A DNA stretch of 57,460 nt from DAIPJH01 sp036770365. Its GTDB lineage: Bacteria > Pseudomonadota > Alphaproteobacteria > Rickettsiales > UBA998. Shown in pieces: positions 1-8,046 of this stretch. The stretch is from assembly GCA_036770365.1 (NCBI GenBank), contig DAIPJH010000012.1, positions 1-57,460 of the forward strand, given 5' to 3'. A program made the position numbers and the translations under genes. Position 1 is the stretch's first letter, and the number at the start of each line of letters is the position of its first letter. The notes under the pieces were generated by a model. The model was not told the DNA's origin. It made no database searches and was given only the letters and a program-made list of their open reading frames with translations.

Positions 1-1073
1 GTATCTGCTCCGCCTTTGAGTGTGTCATTGCCCAATCCGCCGTAGAGTTTATCAACCCCTGCACCGCCAGTAATTGAGTTTGCTGCTTCATTGCCAATGA
101 TGATGTCTTTAAATTTTGTGCCAACCACGTTCTCCACATTCACCGCAATTTGAGCATTTTCAAACACTTCTTTACTGCCAACGCGTGTACCAAACATTTG
201 TACTGTTATTCCAGCACCCAACCCACTATAATCAAGAACATCAGTCCCCGTTCCGCCATCAAGAATATCTTTACCTAAGCTACCAATAATCGTGTCATTA
301 CCACCTTCCATGTGGATGTAATCATCGCCAGCACCACCTCCACGAATCGTGTCATGATTACCAATTAAATCGAGCAGGATATTATCTTGCTTAATAGTTG
401 CTAGATTGAGTGCGCTAGTCCCATAAAGAGACTTAAGAAAATCGTTGGTAATGATAATGCTTGCACCCGTTGCTACCACTCCATTATAGTTGAAACCTTG
501 ACCTAGAGTATTTAATGCTCCCCAAAAATCTGTCCCTTTGAATGCAACTTTTGCTGCTTTTACACTTGCCAAAAGATCATATGCGCTATCAGGCGCATCA
601 TTGATTAAGTTTTGATCAAATGCCTTGTCGTATCCAAGAACCAAGAAAAGCAAATTACCCGACCACCCTGCTTTGTCACCATTAAAAAACTGAGCCGCTA
701 CGGTACTTGCATCATTTTCTGCAATTTGAGAAATAGTTGGAATGGTATTTTGTTTTAACGCATCCGCAATAACCTTTTCTGCGATGGCATTAGAGACACT
801 ATCAAGGCTAGCTGCTGAAAGTGCTTGACCAAATCGAATCTGGCTTTCTTGGTCGGAGTACGTGCGAATGAAATCTGATGCAGCTCCCTGCCCTCGATTT
901 ACTCCAGCAGCACCGTGCAACCATGAAATTGACGCAGCATCTACGCCACTTTGACCATTGGCACTATTCGCCAAATAATCATAAATATCACCATATTTAA
1001 TAGTTCCAGCACGCGCTTTCGTAAGCATAGTATTAATAGTAGTGATCATGCTTGTTGTGAAGGTAAAAGCCAT
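1..1073 (-). CDS. RTX-type calcium-binding repeat protein, 3' end outside the window
   Basis: Open reading frame with no stop before the left edge, so the C-terminus is missing. The first 240 or so residues are helical and polar, with no signal peptide, and contain a short stretch like the DUF4214 or RTX-linker regions of large secreted proteins. From about residue 250 there are glycine-aspartate nonapeptide repeats (GGAGDDYIHMEGGNDTI, then GGAGVDKLYGGLGNDTL), which in RTX proteins fold into a calcium-binding beta-roll after type I secretion. The ATG at 1073 overlaps the stop of the upstream gene as TAATG, suggesting translational coupling. A 35-bp block (22-56) is identical to one in the M10 protease gene (2218-2252). 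Family assignment is firm; the specific role (adhesin, protease or other) cannot be told. Confidence 0.85.
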   Translation of the reverse strand, partial: MAFTFTTSMITTINTMLTKARAGTIKYGDIYDYLANSANGQSGVDAASISWLHGAAGVNRGQGAASDFIRTYSDQESQIRFGQALSAASLDSVSNAIAEKVIADALKQNTIPTISQIAENDASTVAAQFFNGDKAGWSGNLLFLVLGYDKAFDQNLINDAPDSAYDLLASVKAAKVAFKGTDFWGALNTLGQGFNYNGVVATGASIIITNDFLKSLYGTSALNLATIKQDNILLDLIGNHDTIRGGGAGDDYIHMEGGNDTIIGSLGKDILDGGTGTDVLDYSGLGAGITVQMFGTRVGSKEVFENAQIAVNVENVVGTKFKDIIIGNEAANSITGGAGVDKLYGGLGNDTLKGGAD

Positions 1074-1672
1074 TATTTTGCTCCTTTAGGTGCGACACGA
1101 TATTGATCTAAAAATTTGGTAACATGAGTATCCATCTTCAACGCTTCATCTCGCGGAAAATTGCCTGTATTAAAATCCATTCGCACAATAATACCATAAT
1201 ATTCCGACCACACGGGACAAGAGACTCCATAGCGAACTATAGGATTTTCAATAGATACTTTACTTTTTGCAGCAATCACCTCTGGTGATTCACAATCATT
1301 TTTAAATTTATCATTCTGCGCCTTTATTTGATCAATTAAAGGCACGTTTGGCTCTGGAACACTTAAATATACATAAAATTCAGAATAATCAGGTCCACTA
1401 CTCGCAGGACTTCCACATCGCCCATCAATGCGCTTAAGACACTGACCATAATAGACATTGCGAAGTTTTGCCGATTCTCCTTTTGGCCCCCATGCTTCAA
1501 GATAATACTGCGGCATACGGAAATGCACATCCCCCACATGAAATTCATGAAAAATCTTTTTGTCATCGCTCGTAGCAACGGGGGCATCATCAAATGATTT
1601 AACATATTGCGTATTCAATGCTGCATACGCCAAAACACCCAACACCACACTTAAAAGAATCCATTTTTTCAT
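1073..1672 (-). CDS. Hypothetical exported or membrane-anchored protein between RTX genes
   Basis: About 199 residues, starting MKKWILLSVVLGVLAYAAL, a positively charged N-terminus and one hydrophobic segment that is either an uncleaved anchor or a signal peptide. The rest is a soluble domain with several cysteines (YGQCLKRIDGRCGS, DCESPEV, SCPVWSEYYG), compatible with disulfides outside the cytoplasm. I do not recognise the family. The ATG at 1672 is preferred over the GTG three bases upstream because AAGGA lies about nine bases before it. The stop overlaps the start of the downstream RTX gene, so the two are probably translated together. The position suggests a role tied to the RTX product, but nothing in the sequence shows it. 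Confidence 0.75.
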   Translation of the reverse strand: MKKWILLSVVLGVLAYAALNTQYVKSFDDAPVATSDDKKIFHEFHVGDVHFRMPQYYLEAWGPKGESAKLRNVYYGQCLKRIDGRCGSPASSGPDYSEFYVYLSVPEPNVPLIDQIKAQNDKFKNDCESPEVIAAKSKVSIENPIVRYGVSCPVWSEYYGIIVRMDFNTGNFPRDEALKMDTHVTKFLDQYRVAPKGAK

Positions 1673-1730
1673 CACACATTTTCCTTATCTGCAACATACC
1701 CATACCACACGCCCTGCGTGTTTTCAAACC

Positions 1731-3266
1731 TTAATGAATAGTTAAGTTACACCCTATTTCTGGTTGTATTAGATACTGATACGCGACGACATTGCCCGTT
1801 GCTTCACCTGTTTCCATATCGGCGGAGTAGTTCTCAATGACCGCTTGCCCACCACGTCCACGTCCAAATTGGATAAGCAATTGGTTGGATTCCGTTAAGC
1901 CATAGCGAAACGTATTCGCAAGTTTCAAATCATTCAACACGCTCGTAAGCCCCAGAAAATCAGACATCAATCCAAGTGGGTTTGCCGACATCACCAATCC
2001 AGAATATGGCATATAATACGCATAGCCCTTTTCCATCCACGGCATCTGCACACCGCCTGTGAGCTGCTTGCCGCCCCACGTCAAAAAATCTTCCGTCGTC
2101 GCATCTTTGACAAAAGTTTTATTGGTAACTTCGAATATGTCTGCGCCAGTTTCACCATAGAGTGAATCCGTCCCGCCGCCACCTACCAATAAGTCGGTGT
2201 CCGTACCGCCTTTAAGGGTGTCATTGCCCAATCCGCCGTAGAGTTTATCAACACCTGCTCCGCCAACAATATTATTAGCAAGCTTATTACCGTTAATAAT
2301 ATCGTCTGCCTTCGTACCCACCACATTTTCAATTTCCACATAGCCACTCGCAGTGCGCTTATCGAACGCTAACGTGAAGGCTTCTTGTCCAATAGTAGAA
2401 AATTTAGCAGGCTCGCCATTGGTGTTGGGGCGCAAGTCAATGTTTATAGGTGTTCCTGCGGGTGCACCCGAGAAATCAAGGGTGTCATTCCCACCAGCAT
2501 CATACAATGTCCACACATAAGGCTTACCAGTAAACTGATTGTCACCTGGCACAGTGGCATTAGTGAAGGTGTAAATCGTATCACCACCATTATATGCCAT
2601 CGGAATATAAGCTGTTTCCTGAGCATATTTAATGTCGTAAGGCATGGGGGTGATGGGATGCATTGTAGATGAAAATGTTTCAAGTCCGCGAGTATAAGAC
2701 ATAATAGTATTGTCCCAATTATACTCCTTGCTCTCAAAAGCATGGTCTAATCCTAATGCATGACCAACTTCATGAAGTATGGTTAAAAACCCAGCTTCAC
2801 CTAATGCAGCATCTTTGACCTTTTGGGCATTAAGAATAATATCGACTTGGTCGTAAACTTTATCATTATTATTATCCTTAAAATAGGTTGTACCATCTAC
2901 TTCTTGCCATGGAGCAGCAGGACTGGTGAGCTTTGAATATGTCTGCAAGCTAGACACCATGGATACCGTAATTAATGGTGTCGCAGAGGTATCTGGTTTA
3001 AAGGTAACAGGTACAATATGTTCCCATTTATTGAATGCCGTTTGCAAATTTTCTATGTATGGCCATGATGTTAGCCCTTTCATTCGGTGCGTGCCCTCAA
3101 CAATAGATGAAGTCACATTTTGGTCGTATTTATACCCCAATGTTGTACCATCAACGTAACTATACAAAGAGGCAGCACGTGCAGTGTAATTAGGATTGTA
3201 AGTCACATTCACTGGAAGTGAAAATATCGAACCAGCAGGCTTAAAATCATTGGCGTTGTAAGACAT
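1731..3266 (-). CDS. M10 (serralysin-like) zinc metalloprotease with RTX repeats
   Basis: Secreted metalloprotease of the serralysin/M10 type, 511 residues. The zinc motif HEVGHALGLDH is at about residues 165-175, followed by a Met-turn (TIMSYTRG) near residue 189, as expected for metzincins. RTX glycine-rich repeats (GGAGVDKLYGGLGNDTLKGG and neighbours) lie at about 335-380, and a C-terminal region with ENYSADMETGEATGNVVAY follows. There is no N-terminal signal peptide, consistent with C-terminal type I export. ATG at 3266 is chosen because AGGGA precedes it by six bases. The protein ends abruptly after AYQYLIQ where the paralogous fragment at 3751-4125 continues, so it may be shortened. The first 13 codons are nearly the same as those of the next gene upstream. 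Catalytic assignment is solid; substrate unknown. Confidence 0.9.
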   Translation of the reverse strand: MSYNANDFKPAGSIFSLPVNVTYNPNYTARAASLYSYVDGTTLGYKYDQNVTSSIVEGTHRMKGLTSWPYIENLQTAFNKWEHIVPVTFKPDTSATPLITVSMVSSLQTYSKLTSPAAPWQEVDGTTYFKDNNNDKVYDQVDIILNAQKVKDAALGEAGFLTILHEVGHALGLDHAFESKEYNWDNTIMSYTRGLETFSSTMHPITPMPYDIKYAQETAYIPMAYNGGDTIYTFTNATVPGDNQFTGKPYVWTLYDAGGNDTLDFSGAPAGTPINIDLRPNTNGEPAKFSTIGQEAFTLAFDKRTASGYVEIENVVGTKADDIINGNKLANNIVGGAGVDKLYGGLGNDTLKGGTDTDLLVGGGGTDSLYGETGADIFEVTNKTFVKDATTEDFLTWGGKQLTGGVQMPWMEKGYAYYMPYSGLVMSANPLGLMSDFLGLTSVLNDLKLANTFRYGLTESNQLLIQFGRGRGGQAVIENYSADMETGEATGNVVAYQYLIQPEIGCNLTIH

Positions 3267-3286
3267 ACGTTTCCCTATCAATTATA

Positions 3287-3694
3287 TTATTTCTTATAAA
3301 AGCATGTGCTATTGGCATTTGCGTTTATAAATGCAGATTTTCTGTTAAACGCATCAATAAATGCTTCATTCTCTTTACATTCTTCACTCTTAGGGGAGCT
3401 TATTTTTTGCATTGCGCCACTAAAGAAGCCACCAATATAATCGCTTTTATTTTCCTGAGGATGTTTGGAATTTGCATTATCACAAACAATATAAAATAAC
3501 AGCTCATTAACTTTTTCTTTAGGTGTCTTACACGCAGTGGCAAGAGCTACTCTTTGACCTGCTATATAGGCTGTATAATACTCTCCAGGCATTTCTGCCT
3601 TACAAGGAAAGTTGGTAATTAGGACTATAACCACCGACAGAAGCAATATACTCACTGAACCAGCAGGCTTAAAATCATTGGCATTACAGGACAT
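3287..3694 (-). CDS. Small exported Cys-containing protein with M10-like N-terminus
   Basis: About 135 residues. It starts MSCNANDFKPAGS, matching the start of the M10 protease (MSYNANDFKPAGS), then changes at once into a hydrophobic stretch (VSILLLSVVIVLITNFPCKA) that looks like a signal peptide or membrane anchor. The mature part has four cysteines, a GGFFSGAM segment and an N/K-rich tail. It resembles small Rap1a/Tai-like exported proteins in size and cysteine content, but I cannot assign it. ATG at 3694 is supported by GGAG seven bases upstream. It lies 20 bases before the protease start and probably shares its transcript. The hybrid 5' end looks like recombination between neighbouring secreted-protein genes. 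Confidence 0.7.
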   Translation of the reverse strand: MSCNANDFKPAGSVSILLLSVVIVLITNFPCKAEMPGEYYTAYIAGQRVALATACKTPKEKVNELLFYIVCDNANSKHPQENKSDYIGGFFSGAMQKISSPKSEECKENEAFIDAFNRKSAFINANANSTCFYKK

Positions 3695-3750
3695 TTCATA
3701 CTCCGAAAAACTATAGTTTGCACAACCCTTAGCAGAACAACCTGCGATTT

Positions 3751-4125
3751 TCAATGATAAGTTAAGGAAGTGTTAATTGCTTCCGCGCGCACCCACGCCG
3801 TATGCTCGGCGAAGTTGTCTTTATCCAGATCAAAATACACGGTGCTATTACTCTGGCGCACCATCTCCAACCCATCCCCATCAAGGTCAAGCGCAAGCGG
3901 ATCAGTCCCAATAATACACCTGCCAAACCCTGCTTTGAGTGCGAGATTCACGGTTTCTTGGATTTGTGCTAAAGACGAGGATTTTCCTGTCGTATTCACT
4001 AATCTATACGCCAGCACATTACCTGTCGCCTCACCTGTTTCCATATCGGCGGAGTAGTTCTCAAGCACGGCACGCCCTGCCCGACCTAGGTCTAGCCCAA
4101 TGATGAGTTGGTTGGTTTCTGTCAA
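3751..4125 (-). pseudogene. Truncated RTX-protein fragment
   Basis: About 124 codons that look like an internal piece of a large RTX protein. They begin in TETNQLIIG, run through ENYSADMETGEATGNVLAY (nearly identical to the C-terminal part of the M10 protease) and reach the typical TDPLALDLDGDGLEMV and YFDLDKDNFAEHTAWV segments. In intact RTX proteins these are followed by further repeats, but here the frame ends 15 residues later at LTYH. There is no convincing start: only a TTG, with a poor ribosome site, 25 bases after the recJ stop. The end (LTYH, stop) echoes the protease end (LTIH, stop) in DNA as well. I read it as a remnant, although translation cannot be excluded. Confidence 0.65.
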
Positions 4126-4149
4126 TCTACAAAAATTAGATAAAATCTT

Positions 4150-6411
4150 CTATTTCTTTCGCCCCAATCCCTTTGGCTGAAAAGCACCAAGTAGATCTTC
4201 GGGTCGACAATGTAGATACTGTGCGACATCTTCTGAAGGGGTACGAGCGCGGGCAGCATGAAGACCTTTTTCCTTGGTAGGAATAAGAGCAATATCCTCA
4301 GCAAAGAACGTGACCGCTTTGGTTGGATCATCCGAAGCTTCTAACGTACCAGTAATCAGTGGAATATGTTCACGACTGGCATCAGATGCAACAGCACGTA
4401 GCATTTTATCAAACGCACTATTTCCTGCATGAAACGCTCGACATGTTATTGCATCTTGCGGCGCACCATTTGGCACAAGACGAAAACTAAGATGCTGCCC
4501 ATCATAACTACGCTGCACATTCTCAATCCGTGCGCCATACAGAGCAACGCGAGGTTTTTCTGAACCTTGCCCAAAAGGGCGAAGCTCATGCTGCGATGCA
4601 GCAAAATCTTTAATCAACGCAAGAGGCGTTCTATCCCCTACTGCTTGCGCCATATTCACTGCTCCAGCTAGCAAGCTACGCTGCGCTGCGCGTGCGCCAC
4701 GCGAGACATCACCTAATTTTTGTTCAAAGTCAGCCCGTATAGCGTCTACCTTATCCACGGAAAAACTTGCGCCTGCCGCCATCGGATGCCCCCCTGCCTT
4801 GGATAAAAGCCCATCCTTTTCACACATATCACGCACCGCTTGCCCAACATCCACGGGATGCCCCACCACATTGATACTACGTAATGACGCCTTACACTGA
4901 CCTGTCTTTGGATTAATATTAGCAACCAATGTCGGCAGCCCGAATTCTTCCTTGATACGCCCAGCGACAATGCCAACGACGCCTTCATGCCAATCCTCTC
5001 CTGCTAACACCAATGTCCCAAGCTGAGGATTATCATGCAACATTTTTTGCGCCATCGGACGCGCCTGACGCATCACACTCGCCCCCACCAGCTTACGCAA
5101 TTCATTAGCTTCATTAGAAAGCAACATCAACGCATATTGAGGCATATCAATTGCTGAATAAGGCGATATCTCAGGCGTATTCGCTTCTGCCTTATCGAGG
5201 GTTTTTTCTATTTCAACCTTAAACTTTCGTGAGTCTTCATCAGTTTTCTGCGCCAAACGAGTTTTTTGTTGCACCAAACGCCCACGCAAATCATCACGGT
5301 TATGCGTAATATCTTGGGTAAGCACATCTAAGCGCGTACAAGTTGCATCAGGAGGGCTAAGAAATGCCCACGCCACCGACTGACCAAGCCGCCCCGGAGC
5401 ATTGATAATAGGCGTCAACTTAAAAGCAATATCATCTTCCTTCAACACCGCAATATCCGCCTCACGCAACCTCGCCACCTGCGCTAGCGCAGCAACATAG
5501 GGGTCTTTTCCCTCACGAATCACCGCGAGTCCTTCGTTAACCAAGGCACGATTGAGCGGTCGACGTATATTCACAACATCCCCCACCGTCGCCATAGCCA
5601 CCAACCCTAGCCAATCTCGAGGATCAGGTGTTTCTAATTTTTGTGCATGATAATGCCCACGTGCTTGTAATATCTCCGTAGCACGGCGCGCTATCAACCA
5701 ACTCACACCCACCGCAGCCAAATCAGGCGCACCATTGGGGTCTTGTGCAATCGCGGACGATTCATCGCTACGCTTAGGATTCACCACCAATGCCCCCTCA
5801 GGCAACGCATGACCATCACTGTTGGGGTGGTGATCAATCACCACTGCATCCATCTTTTTATCTTTTGCCACCTGCAACGGCTTATGCGCCAATGTACCGT
5901 TATCCAACGTCAACAAAAAGGTCACAGGAGGCTGTTGCGCCGCCATTTCCTCCACCGCCTTGGTGTTGACCCCATACCCCTCCACCGCACGATTAGGAAT
6001 ATGCACATGCACATGCGAAGGAGATACACCAGACGCTTGTAAAAACCGAATCATTAGCGCAGTGGAACAATTCCCATCACAGTCATAATCACCTGAAATA
6101 CCAATCTGCTCACCCTTTTGCACCGCATCCGCCAAACGCTCCGCCGCCGCCTCAAAGTCTTTCATCCGATTATAAGAGGGAAGTACCTCTCGCTGTAACT
6201 CATCATAACTATACGAATGCACCATGCGATAGCCTACCTCAGGCGTCATGTCTGACTGCTGCGCCAAATAATATAACGCCGTAGGATGTGTTTTGGGCAT
6301 TTTTGTCTTTAACCCACGCAGCACTGAAGGATTCGCCGCCTTCACTATAAGATGCTGACGACGTGCAGATTCTATCTTTTTGTGTTCACCCTCATCACTC
6401 ATGCACGACAC
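4150..6411 (-). CDS. recJ: RecJ-like single-strand exonuclease (DHH/DHHA1), extended
   Basis: DHH-superfamily 5'-3' exonuclease; RecJ degrades single-stranded DNA in recombination and repair, using Mn or Mg in the cytoplasm. Visible motifs are GDYDCDG (residues 107-113, with Cys replacing the usual Ala), TLDNG (about 169), VIDHHPN (DHH at 193-195), ASLRSI (about 508) and GGHPMAAG (540-547), then an OB-like PFGQGSEKP segment. At 753 residues it is well above the usual 570-600. The extra length is a charged, coiled-coil-like insertion around 365-420 and a C-terminal tail of about 60 residues. GTG at 6411 has AGGA nine bases upstream; ATG at 6402 is an alternative. It is divergent from the HD-PIN operon. 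Whether it is the housekeeping RecJ or a specialised paralogue is open. Confidence 0.85.
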   Translation of the reverse strand: MSCMSDEGEHKKIESARRQHLIVKAANPSVLRGLKTKMPKTHPTALYYLAQQSDMTPEVGYRMVHSYSYDELQREVLPSYNRMKDFEAAAERLADAVQKGEQIGISGDYDCDGNCSTALMIRFLQASGVSPSHVHVHIPNRAVEGYGVNTKAVEEMAAQQPPVTFLLTLDNGTLAHKPLQVAKDKKMDAVVIDHHPNSDGHALPEGALVVNPKRSDESSAIAQDPNGAPDLAAVGVSWLIARRATEILQARGHYHAQKLETPDPRDWLGLVAMATVGDVVNIRRPLNRALVNEGLAVIREGKDPYVAALAQVARLREADIAVLKEDDIAFKLTPIINAPGRLGQSVAWAFLSPPDATCTRLDVLTQDITHNRDDLRGRLVQQKTRLAQKTDEDSRKFKVEIEKTLDKAEANTPEISPYSAIDMPQYALMLLSNEANELRKLVGASVMRQARPMAQKMLHDNPQLGTLVLAGEDWHEGVVGIVAGRIKEEFGLPTLVANINPKTGQCKASLRSINVVGHPVDVGQAVRDMCEKDGLLSKAGGHPMAAGASFSVDKVDAIRADFEQKLGDVSRGARAAQRSLLAGAVNMAQAVGDRTPLALIKDFAASQHELRPFGQGSEKPRVALYGARIENVQRSYDGQHLSFRLVPNGAPQDAITCRAFHAGNSAFDKMLRAVASDASREHIPLITGTLEASDDPTKAVTFFAEDIALIPTKEKGLHAARARTPSEDVAQYLHCRPEDLLGAFQPKGLGRKK

Positions 6412-6494
6412 ACTAACAAAATTCCTACCTAAAGATTATTACAGTTTAATGAAGTTTTAATAAAGCAGCATTTTAAGACTAGGAAGCATCTATT

Positions 6495-6515
6495 GCTTGT
6501 GCTATAAACACAAGC
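6495..6515. promoter_or_regulatory. Perfect 7-bp inverted repeat in the recJ/HD divergent promoter region
   Basis: GCTTGTG, seven bases (CTATAAA), then CACAAGC. It lies 84 bases before the recJ start and 68 bases before the HD gene start, the only gap between these divergent genes. The spacing and symmetry suit an operator for a dimeric regulator. It could also be chance or an RNA hairpin. TATAAA at 6536-6541 is a possible -10 box for the plus-strand operon, but I see no matching -35. Confidence 0.35.
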
Positions 6516-6582
6516 GTTGGGAGACAAAATAACACTATAAATTCAGTCTGATACATCTTTAAGACGAACCAACAGGTAGAGC

Positions 6583-8046
6583 ATGCACCAAGAAACATTT
6601 GACCAGCATTTTGCAGCTGCGTCCCACAACACAAACCATGACTTAACAACACCTGCGACCGAATCTGAGCGTCTGCATTTTGATGTTGACCATTTTCCAA
6701 AGCAACCATCAAAACAAAAAGCCTTCATCTATACACACACAGGTAGCTCTGCCAAGCCGATGAACATGCGTGAATGGCTTCTATTCAATCAAAGTATGAA
6801 CAAAGGCTTCAACCTAGGGTTTGACGACAAAACAGTCCGAGTCCTTAGCATGATGGATCATTCTCTCTCGCGTGTACGCCGCTTTGCAGGCATGCCACAT
6901 TTACATGAGATTGTCGCCGACTCTACCGCGGCCCATAGTAAACAAGTGATGGGCATAATCGATGATGTAACGCGTCGCGCCTTTCCTGAGCGCATGCCCC
7001 CTGCCATCGATCAATTACGTAAAGATGCTATGCTCGGTGCGTGGGTACATGACATGGGTGAAATTGTGATGGAACTCACCACCGCCAGCGAAATATTTAT
7101 GATGTCTCCTGAAGAACAAAAAAACATAGGTATTGCCAAAAATAATTTTGAGCGCGAACTCTTTTCTTTTGCCTGCGACCTTGCAAACTATCATTTAAGC
7201 CGCGGCAAACCAGAAGCTTTTCAAGCCACAATTGATGAGCTTCGTGCCATAGCGTTATCAAAAGAAACAACCTTAGAGCGCATTGCCGTAATGCGTCACG
7301 AAATACGCGACATACGCGATGAACTCAAACTACCACAAAGCGATCTTTCTAAACATCTGCTTGCCATTTATGACCAAACCGAAGAAGCATCGCAAGGTAA
7401 CTTCCTTCATCCTTTTGTGAAGACACTCGAATGTGTAGAGGGACATCGCTACCTTCAACGTAATTCTAAAGCATCACCTCTCACCCGCATGGAACTAGCA
7501 CCCGCACATGAGATAGTAGAAGCAATACGACGTAGCGAAAGACGCCTCCCCATGTTATTTGAACAAGTCGGACAGATGGAAAGCAATCTTCCTGCTTTTG
7601 ATAAATTAGCACGCCAAACTGCCAGCTATACTTATGATTCAATAGCACGACAATTTGCACCAAAACCTGAAGACCATGTCAGTTTAGCCCCCAAAATCAT
7701 TGATCGCTCTCCAGATACACGGGAAGAACCATTCACTAGCCATATTCTCCCTGAATATCGCCATACCGTGCGCGGACAACGCCAAGCATTGCTTAAAGAA
7801 CGTTACGACCATCAAAACAACGATTCTCTTGATAAACGTTACTTTACCCGTGAAGAAGCTGGTGCGCTCTACCGCACCGCAGAAATCGCCGTATTGCAAA
7901 CACACCCACGTTTTCATCCCACCACAACCAGTCTCATCGCACTTAAAGACACACCAGAAATTCCTCAACTACTCAAAGATAAAATCGTAGCGCAGAATAT
8001 GGGCGTAGAACCTCAATCCGCGGCCGCCACGCGAGGTCGCGCATGA
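6583..8046 (+). CDS. HD-domain protein, YfbR/HDDC2-like phosphohydrolase region
   Basis: 487 residues. An HD-domain signature is visible: STAAHSKQVMGII (His118) resembles the SVAEHS motif of YfbR/HDDC2 5'-deoxynucleotidases, WVHDMGEIV (His156-Asp157, Glu160) matches their HDxxE motif, and Asp199 in FACDLANYH could be the last metal ligand. YfbR-type enzymes dephosphorylate deoxynucleoside monophosphates; activity here is inferred from motifs only. The N-terminal 90 residues and the C-terminal 230 residues are not recognisable. Codon use and length look like a genuine gene. Its stop overlaps the start of the next gene (ATGA), so the two are translationally coupled. The recJ-like gene starts 171 bases away on the other strand. 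Confidence 0.6.
   Translation: MHQETFDQHFAAASHNTNHDLTTPATESERLHFDVDHFPKQPSKQKAFIYTHTGSSAKPMNMREWLLFNQSMNKGFNLGFDDKTVRVLSMMDHSLSRVRRFAGMPHLHEIVADSTAAHSKQVMGIIDDVTRRAFPERMPPAIDQLRKDAMLGAWVHDMGEIVMELTTASEIFMMSPEEQKNIGIAKNNFERELFSFACDLANYHLSRGKPEAFQATIDELRAIALSKETTLERIAVMRHEIRDIRDELKLPQSDLSKHLLAIYDQTEEASQGNFLHPFVKTLECVEGHRYLQRNSKASPLTRMELAPAHEIVEAIRRSERRLPMLFEQVGQMESNLPAFDKLARQTASYTYDSIARQFAPKPEDHVSLAPKIIDRSPDTREEPFTSHILPEYRHTVRGQRQALLKERYDHQNNDSLDKRYFTREEAGALYRTAEIAVLQTHPRFHPTTTSLIALKDTPEIPQLLKDKIVAQNMGVEPQSAAATRGRA

Noticed and set aside
1..2260. Repeated DNA units in the RTX genes considered as a CRISPR array
   Set aside because: Repeats are in frame, encode GGxGxDxL nonapeptides and lack uniform spacers.
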